NCBI GenBank assembly: GCA_027021285.1
Contig: JALUUP010000273.1
Coordinates: 1 to 10,620, forward strand
DNA length: 10,620 bases
Direction: 5' to 3'
Source: Bacteroidota bacterium
GTDB taxonomy: Bacteria > Bacteroidota > Ignavibacteria > SZUA-365 > JAADGX01
This document shows positions 6,879 through 10,620 of the stretch, piece by piece (position 1 is the first letter of the stretch; each line of letters opens with the position of its first letter). The notes below the pieces were generated by a model that worked only from the letters and a program-made list of their open reading frames with translations, had not been told where the DNA came from and searched no databases. The position numbers and the translations under genes were made by a program.

Positions 6879-8950
6879 AACGATTTCAAAGCGTCCTGCC
6901 GCGACTGCTTCTTTTTTCCAGCGTGCTGATGTTGCTCGGCGCAGCAGGAGGAAGCGTTCGTGCTCAGCCCTTGTCGGTGAAAATCGTTGATTTCGATACG
7001 AGCGATTTTCCGACTATTCGTATGGTGGTACAACTGCGAGAGGGTACGGTGTTGTTTACGAATTATTCCGGGGTAACGTTCATCGTATCGGAGAACGGAC
7101 GCACACAGGTATTGCAGGAAATGAATTGTCCGGCTGATCCGGGTACACGGTTATCCATCGCGCTGTTGATCGATCGTTCGGGTTCCATGGCGGAGCGCAA
7201 GGTCAACGGCGCTATTGTGAACGATCCCGATACAACGAAACTGCGCGCGGCAAAAGCAGCCGTTGCGTCCTTCGTGGATCGTATGGGGCCGAATGACGAA
7301 GCTGGAATATTCAGTTTTGCCTGGGAATCCGGGCGAATACGGGGATTCAGCATCAACCAGGATTTTTCCAAAGACAAAGTACTGCTGAAGAATGCCCTTG
7401 TACCCATCTCCGCGGGAGGGGGAACGTGGTTATGGCAGGCTGTGCTTGAAACATTGAAACGCCTGGATACCAGGCCGGGGAAAAAGGTTTTGATCGTACT
7501 CACCGACGGGAAGAGCGAGAAGGAAACCAGGAGCTTTGCTGACGCAATCAACGACGCGTTGCAACGGAACATCCCTGTTTATACGGTGGGGTTGGGAGAG
7601 TACGTATCGGAAACGACACTGAAGACCGTCGCGGCAGCTACCGGTGGAAGATATTACTATGCGAGCAACGCGGATTCTCTTCCCCCGATTTACGACGATA
7701 TTGCAGATGAAGTCCTCATCGATGGTTGTCGCATTTCGTACGTGACGGACGAACCCTGTTGGAACGGTGTTGTACGGAATGTAACGGTGGAAGCGTTTAC
7801 TCACCAGCGAGTCATAGGCACGGATACGGTCTATCAACCGGAGAATCGCTTGAAGCCGATTCGTATCTCGGTTCCCGACGATATCGTCGCGAAGGCCGGT
7901 GATACGATCGTCGTGCCGGTAATTTGCGAGCCTGTGCTCGACAACGGTGCGTTTTCGTTTGACGTGACGCTCGAGTATGATCACCGTCTTCTACATTTCG
8001 AAGAAGTTCGGACATCCAACACACGCACGGAAAACCACCAGGTGCAGTGGGACGCTTCACAGGCCGGACGCGTGCGCATCTACGCGCAGAATCACGCCCC
8101 CGCGCTCCAAACGCCGGTATTGTTCAATCTTGTATTCGATGCGGAATTCGTAAAGGATACGAACAGCATCATCCTGGAATTCAACGCTGCGGATTATTTC
8201 GAGGATTGTCCCGCCGACGTTGTGACGTTGAACGGCCTTGTGCGTCTCGACCCTTGCGTAACGAATTATGTTTTGTACACAGATTCACTCCGTATTTACC
8301 AGGCAGGAAGTGATCTCCGTCTGCCTTTGTATTTCGATCCAGCGCCCGCAAACGGCGATCCAGTCGAGATCACCGTTACTGTCTCCTACGATCCGGCGAT
8401 CATCAGGTACGTCGCGTTCGAAGAGAAAAACAGTATAGCGCAGGAACTACCGGCAAACGTTTTTTCTTCCGGCGACGGTACAGTGACAATTCAGGCGAAA
8501 GGATTCCTGCGTGGCGACCGGGACTTATTAGGAACGTTGTTGTTTACAGTCGCTGACGTTCCTGAAAGTATCATGGCGTTAGTGACGATAGAAAGGGCTT
8601 CGATTACCACGCGATGCGTTACATCGATCCAGGCTGATCCCCTCGCCGTCTTCATCGAAGGGCAGTGCCGCAAGATCGCGTCCCAACGTAGAGCTGCGTT
8701 TCTTTCCGTGAATCCAAATCCCTTCAATGGCCAGGCTCTCGTTCGTTTTCAGGTTCCGTTCGATGGAACAGTACGGCTGCGAAGTGTGACACTGTCCGGC
8801 GCTCCTATCGCCATCTTGCGTGAGGGGTGGATGAAGGCGGGAGAATACACGCTGCCTGTTTCGTTTGACGGTATTCCCTCGGGCGCTCTCTACCTGGTGC
8901 TGGAAACACCCGCCGGCGTCAGCGTAAAACAAATCATCCTGGTGAAATAG
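6860..8950 (+). CDS. Secreted vWA protein with cohesin-like domains and a T9SS C-terminal sorting domain (paralogue 2)
   Basis: A 696-residue paralogue of the preceding gene with the same architecture. It has a signal peptide (cleavage likely after SVRA, residue 35) and an N-terminal beta domain with DTSDFPTIRM and TFIVSENG. The vWA domain (about 97-285) has MIDAS residues Asp105, Ser107, Ser109, Thr189 and Asp216. The CRISYVTDEPC linker (Cys290/Cys300) follows, then two cohesin-like sandwiches (about 335-450 and 470-600). The T9SS-type sorting domain from about 610 has a clear NPNPFNGQALVRF start, a PSGALYLVLETP core and the terminal QIILVK. Here the canonical elements missing in paralogue 1 are present, so export by T9SS and surface attachment or release is well supported. 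ATG 6860 is inside the end of the upstream gene (19-base overlap) and gives a complete signal peptide. It is the last gene of the cluster; a convergent trmH ends 28 bases downstream. Confidence 0.85.
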   Translation: MYPFSIKRFQSVLPRLLLFSSVLMLLGAAGGSVRAQPLSVKIVDFDTSDFPTIRMVVQLREGTVLFTNYSGVTFIVSENGRTQVLQEMNCPADPGTRLSIALLIDRSGSMAERKVNGAIVNDPDTTKLRAAKAAVASFVDRMGPNDEAGIFSFAWESGRIRGFSINQDFSKDKVLLKNALVPISAGGGTWLWQAVLETLKRLDTRPGKKVLIVLTDGKSEKETRSFADAINDALQRNIPVYTVGLGEYVSETTLKTVAAATGGRYYYASNADSLPPIYDDIADEVLIDGCRISYVTDEPCWNGVVRNVTVEAFTHQRVIGTDTVYQPENRLKPIRISVPDDIVAKAGDTIVVPVICEPVLDNGAFSFDVTLEYDHRLLHFEEVRTSNTRTENHQVQWDASQAGRVRIYAQNHAPALQTPVLFNLVFDAEFVKDTNSIILEFNAADYFEDCPADVVTLNGLVRLDPCVTNYVLYTDSLRIYQAGSDLRLPLYFDPAPANGDPVEITVTVSYDPAIIRYVAFEEKNSIAQELPANVFSSGDGTVTIQAKGFLRGDRDLLGTLLFTVADVPESIMALVTIERASITTRCVTSIQADPLAVFIEGQCRKIASQRRAAFLSVNPNPFNGQALVRFQVPFDGTVRLRSVTLSGAPIAILREGWMKAGEYTLPVSFDGIPSGALYLVLETPAGVSVKQIILVK

Positions 8951-8977
8951 CATTACTCCCGCGACACCGTATTTCCA

Positions 8978-9577
8978 TTAGCGCTGGAGCCAATCGGCGA
9001 GCAACGCCTCAATTTCTTCCTCGCTGAATGCGGGCGTGTCGTACATCCCTTTGCGCAATCGCTGGCGAAGCGTTTCATACAACGTCACGGCGCATGCCAC
9101 GGAGATATTCAGGCTTTCGACCATGCCCATCATGGGGATGCTGAAAACATCATCAGCGAGGCGCACTGCTTCATCCGAAACTCCCCGGTGCTCGTTCCCG
9201 AACACGAAAGCTGAGGGCTTGGTGGCATCGATGTCGTACAGGGAGATACTCGACTGCGAGAGATGCGAGGCGTAAATACGAAATCCCTCCTCGCGCAACG
9301 CGGCGTAACATTCCTCGACCGATTTGTGATGCTTGATTTCTATCCATTTCTTGGCGCTGGAAGAGCTCTTTTTTCCCAGCTTGGGAAAAGACTCGATGGT
9401 ATACACAAGGTGCAAACGATGAATGCCGACACCATCGGCTGAACGCAATACGGCGCTGACGTTGTGAGGGTCGTGCACGTTCTCAATGACCACGGTCAAG
9501 TCACGTTGACGCTGTGAGAGGACTTTTCGGAACCTCTCGATTCTTCGAGGAAAAAACGTCTCGAGAGGGCGCTTCAC
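8978..9577 (-). CDS. trmH: tRNA (guanosine-2'-O-)-methyltransferase TrmH (Gm18)
   Basis: A SPOUT-fold enzyme of 199 residues. In the TrmH family it transfers a methyl group from S-adenosylmethionine to the 2'-OH of G18 in the tRNA D-loop. All three SpoU motifs are visible. Motif 1 is NVHDPHNVSAVLRSAD (33-48), with Asn39 and Arg45 as the expected catalytic Arg. Motif 2 is FVFGNEHRG (124-132). Motif 3 is IPMMGMVESLNISVA (147-161), which forms the AdoMet-binding knot. The pattern RQRDLTVVIENVHDPHN near the N-terminus is close to that of enterobacterial TrmH. The C-terminal extension is shorter than in E. coli TrmH. The start is GTG at 9577, within a GTGA overlap with the stop of the upstream TPR gene, so translation is probably coupled. 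A related SpoU specificity cannot be fully excluded. Confidence 0.88.
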   Translation of the reverse strand: MKRPLETFFPRRIERFRKVLSQRQRDLTVVIENVHDPHNVSAVLRSADGVGIHRLHLVYTIESFPKLGKKSSSSAKKWIEIKHHKSVEECYAALREEGFRIYASHLSQSSISLYDIDATKPSAFVFGNEHRGVSDEAVRLADDVFSIPMMGMVESLNISVACAVTLYETLRQRLRKGMYDTPAFSEEEIEALLADWLQR

Positions 9578-10089
9578 GATTCGGCGGATTTATTTTTGTA
9601 ATACGTTGCCATGGCCGCGTTTCCAAGCTTGTCGTACATAAGTGCCAGGCAGGTGTACAGGGGGCGGGGGTCCGGGTGTGACCGCAATCCTTCTTTCAGA
9701 ATAGCAAGGATTTCATGCGGTTGCGGCAGTCCGGTGTTGGGATCGTACGATTCGGCAAGGTATTTATACGGCTCGATACGATGGGGCGCTTCGGCAACGG
9801 CTCTCTGGTAAAATGCCAAGGCGGAAGAGAAGTTATCCTCTTCGCCGTAAAAGAACTCGCAAGCTTTAGCCAAGGTCAGGTTGACGTCAAACTTCAGCTC
9901 CGGAGCCCGCTGTTCGATCCACTTGCCGAGAAAAACGCGTTCGTCATAAGACAAGTGGGGACTGGTCAGGGCTTCGCGTACGGAATCAACATTGGGCCTG
10001 CCGCTCTCGAGTATAGAACGCACCGAGTCGTATATTTCGTCAAAGGATGTGCAATCCGTCAATCTGCGTTTTGGTTGTTCATTTTTCAT
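9574..10089 (-). CDS. TPR-containing hypothetical protein
   Basis: A 171-residue protein with no signal peptide or membrane segment, so probably cytoplasmic. Two tetratricopeptide-like helical hairpins are visible. The first is at about 72-115 (SALAFYQRAVAEAPHR, then EPYKYLAESY). The second is at about 124-166 (ILAILKEGLRSHPDPRPLY, then LALMYDKLGNAAMATYY). The N-terminal 60 residues are predicted helical and charged, without a recognised domain. TPRs mediate protein-protein contacts, but no partner can be named. It is the first gene of a two-gene minus-strand operon; its stop overlaps the trmH start. No clear Shine-Dalgarno sequence precedes ATG 10089. The gene is divergent from the tRNA, with 74 bases between them that must hold promoters for both. 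Confidence 0.75.
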   Translation of the reverse strand: MKNEQPKRRLTDCTSFDEIYDSVRSILESGRPNVDSVREALTSPHLSYDERVFLGKWIEQRAPELKFDVNLTLAKACEFFYGEEDNFSSALAFYQRAVAEAPHRIEPYKYLAESYDPNTGLPQPHEILAILKEGLRSHPDPRPLYTCLALMYDKLGNAAMATYYKNKSAES

Positions 10090-10121
10090 GCGCCGAAAAT
10101 ATCGGTATAAAAAGCGCAGTG

Positions 10122-10152
10122 TTGCAAATCCGCGAAAGAAATTTTAAGTTAG
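10122..10152 (+). promoter_or_regulatory. Bacteroidetes-type promoter for the tRNA gene
   Basis: A TTG at 10122-10124 is followed after 20 bases by TAAGTTAG (10145-10152), which matches the Bacteroidetes -7 element TAnnTTTG with one mismatch (A for the third T). The -33/-7 spacing is within the known 19-21 range. The predicted start would be around 10159, about five bases before the mature tRNA 5' end, which is sensible for a tRNA. Confidence 0.5.
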
Positions 10153-10163
10153 TTTTCCGCTTT

Positions 10164-10236
10164 GGCGGGTTAGCTCAGTTGGTAGAGCAGTGGAATCATA
10201 ATCCACGTGTCGGGGGTTCGAGTCCCTCACCCGCTA
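10164..10236 (+). tRNA. tRNA-Met (CAT anticodon), probably elongator
   Basis: A complete 73-nt cloverleaf without an encoded CCA. The acceptor GGCGGGT pairs with ACCCGCT, position 1-72 being a G-U pair. T8/A9 are present. The D stem is GCTC/GAGC. The anticodon stem GTGGA/TCCAC encloses loop ATCATAA with anticodon CAT at 10197-10199. The variable loop is GTGTC. The T arm is GGGGG-TTCGAGT-CCCTC, and the discriminator is A. The anticodon stem lacks the three G-C pairs of initiator tRNA and position 1-72 is paired, so it is not tRNA-fMet. A CAT anticodon could also be the Ile tRNA whose C34 is changed to lysidine, and sequence alone does not fully separate these. Elongator Met is the default reading. 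Confidence 0.9.
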
Positions 10237-10241
10237 CAAAT

Positions 10242-10276
10242 ACGGCCCGTCATGCCACACCGGGTCGTTTTCTTTT
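10242..10276 (+). terminator. Rho-independent terminator after the tRNA
   Basis: ACGGCCCG (10242-10249) pairs with CGGGTCGT (10261-10268) in an 8-bp stem with one G-U wobble around an 11-nt loop, followed directly by TTTTCTTTT (to 10276). It lies six bases after the tRNA and 22 bases before the next ATG. Confidence 0.65.
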
Positions 10277-10298
10277 CCATACAGAACTGGAAGCAGCA

Positions 10299-10620
10299 AT
10301 GCGAGAAAGCATGCGAAATATCGGCTTGCTGATACTACGAGTTGGGTTTGGCCTCATGTTTATCTATCACGGAGCTCCCAAGCTCTTCGGTGGTATGGCA
10401 AAATGGGAGAGCGTTGGAATGGCTGTCCGGTATTTCGGTATCGAGTCCGGCTATGCGTGGTGGGGATTTATGGCGGGACTGGCCGAGTGTGGCGGTGGCG
10501 TGCTGCTCGTGTTGGGGTTGATGGTGCGCCCGGCTGCGTTTTTCATGGCTGTCACCATGCTGGTTGCCGCCACCAGGATGGTGACAGAAAACAAAGGTCT
10601 GGGACCGGCGTCCCACGCCA
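10299..10620 (+). CDS. DoxX-family membrane protein, 5' part
   Basis: The frame is open to the window edge (107 codons visible). DoxX proteins are small four-helix inner-membrane proteins; several are linked to quinone/thiosulfate oxidation or redox homeostasis, but most have no defined role. Visible segments are helix 1 (GLLILRVGFGLMFIYHG, 9-25) followed by APKLFGG, a hydrophobic helix 2 (WWGFMAGLAECGGGVLLVLG, 54-73), and MVRPAAFFMAVTMLVAA (75-91), the typical DoxX order with the HGxxKLF and RPAA motifs. ATG 10299 is supported by GGAAG at 10289-10293; ATG 10311 is a possible alternative. It sits just downstream of a terminator after the tRNA, so it may depend on read-through from the tRNA promoter or on a promoter I cannot see. 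Specific function is not recognisable. Confidence 0.85.
   Translation, partial: MRESMRNIGLLILRVGFGLMFIYHGAPKLFGGMAKWESVGMAVRYFGIESGYAWWGFMAGLAECGGGVLLVLGLMVRPAAFFMAVTMLVAATRMVTENKGLGPASHA

Noticed and set aside
8951..8977. Terminator at the convergent junction between the second vWA gene and trmH.
   Set aside because: Only 27 bases are available and I find no stable hairpin with a T-tract on either strand.
10092..10106. Small inverted repeat (CCGA...TCGG) just upstream of the TPR gene start, as an operator.
   Set aside because: The stem is only four base pairs plus a wobble, too weak to support a regulatory call.
10164..10290. tRNA 3' end as an integration (att) site.
   Set aside because: No integrase and no repeated tRNA 3' segment are visible in the window.

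Overview
The window appears to come from a Gram-negative bacterium of the Fibrobacteres-Chlorobi-Bacteroidetes (FCB) group, most likely the Ignavibacteria/Kapabacteria side. Three features support this: a PorE-like lipoprotein (PD40 propeller, carboxypeptidase-regulatory-like fold, OmpA C-terminus), secreted von Willebrand A (vWA) proteins ending in type IX secretion (T9SS)-like C-terminal sorting domains, and a tRNA promoter matching the Bacteroidetes TTG-N20-TAnnTTTG pattern. Base composition is moderately GC-rich. The lineage is an inference. No phage, transposon, integrase or CRISPR signature is visible.

Layout. (1) 1-2228, plus strand: the 3' part of an alanine dehydrogenase gene, then a 4-hydroxybutyrate/acetyl-CoA-type CoA-transferase. 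The dehydrogenase reading frame carries a 1-base shift at a C-run near its end; the expected family-like tail and stop lie in the neighbouring frame. (2) 2229-2342: a 114-base spacer in which I find no convincing promoter or terminator. (3) 2343-8950, plus strand: a tight four-gene envelope cluster. It contains an outer-membrane beta-barrel protein, a PD40/CRD/OmpA lipoprotein (ATGA overlap), and two tandem paralogous secreted vWA proteins with cohesin-like beta domains and C-terminal sorting domains (40-base gap, then 19-base overlap). (4) 8951-8977: a short convergent junction. (5) 8978-10089, minus strand: a TPR protein gene coupled by a GTGA overlap to trmH, a tRNA Gm18 methyltransferase gene. 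(6) 10122-10276, plus strand: promoter, tRNA with CAT anticodon, and a hairpin terminator. (7) 10299-end, plus strand: a DoxX-family membrane protein cut by the window edge. No gene-free stretch exceeds 300 bases.

How the genes may work together. The envelope cluster is the most interesting part. It encodes an outer-membrane barrel, a lipoprotein predicted to bridge outer membrane and peptidoglycan, and two exported proteins with intact metal-ion-dependent adhesion (MIDAS) sites. Seven cysteines are conserved between the two vWA paralogues, six of them forming three pairs with identical spacing. This looks like a cell-surface adhesion or display module exported by T9SS, with its own envelope scaffold encoded beside it. 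The individual domains are known families; the combination as a functional unit is my inference. The other genes are ordinary housekeeping or metabolic genes.
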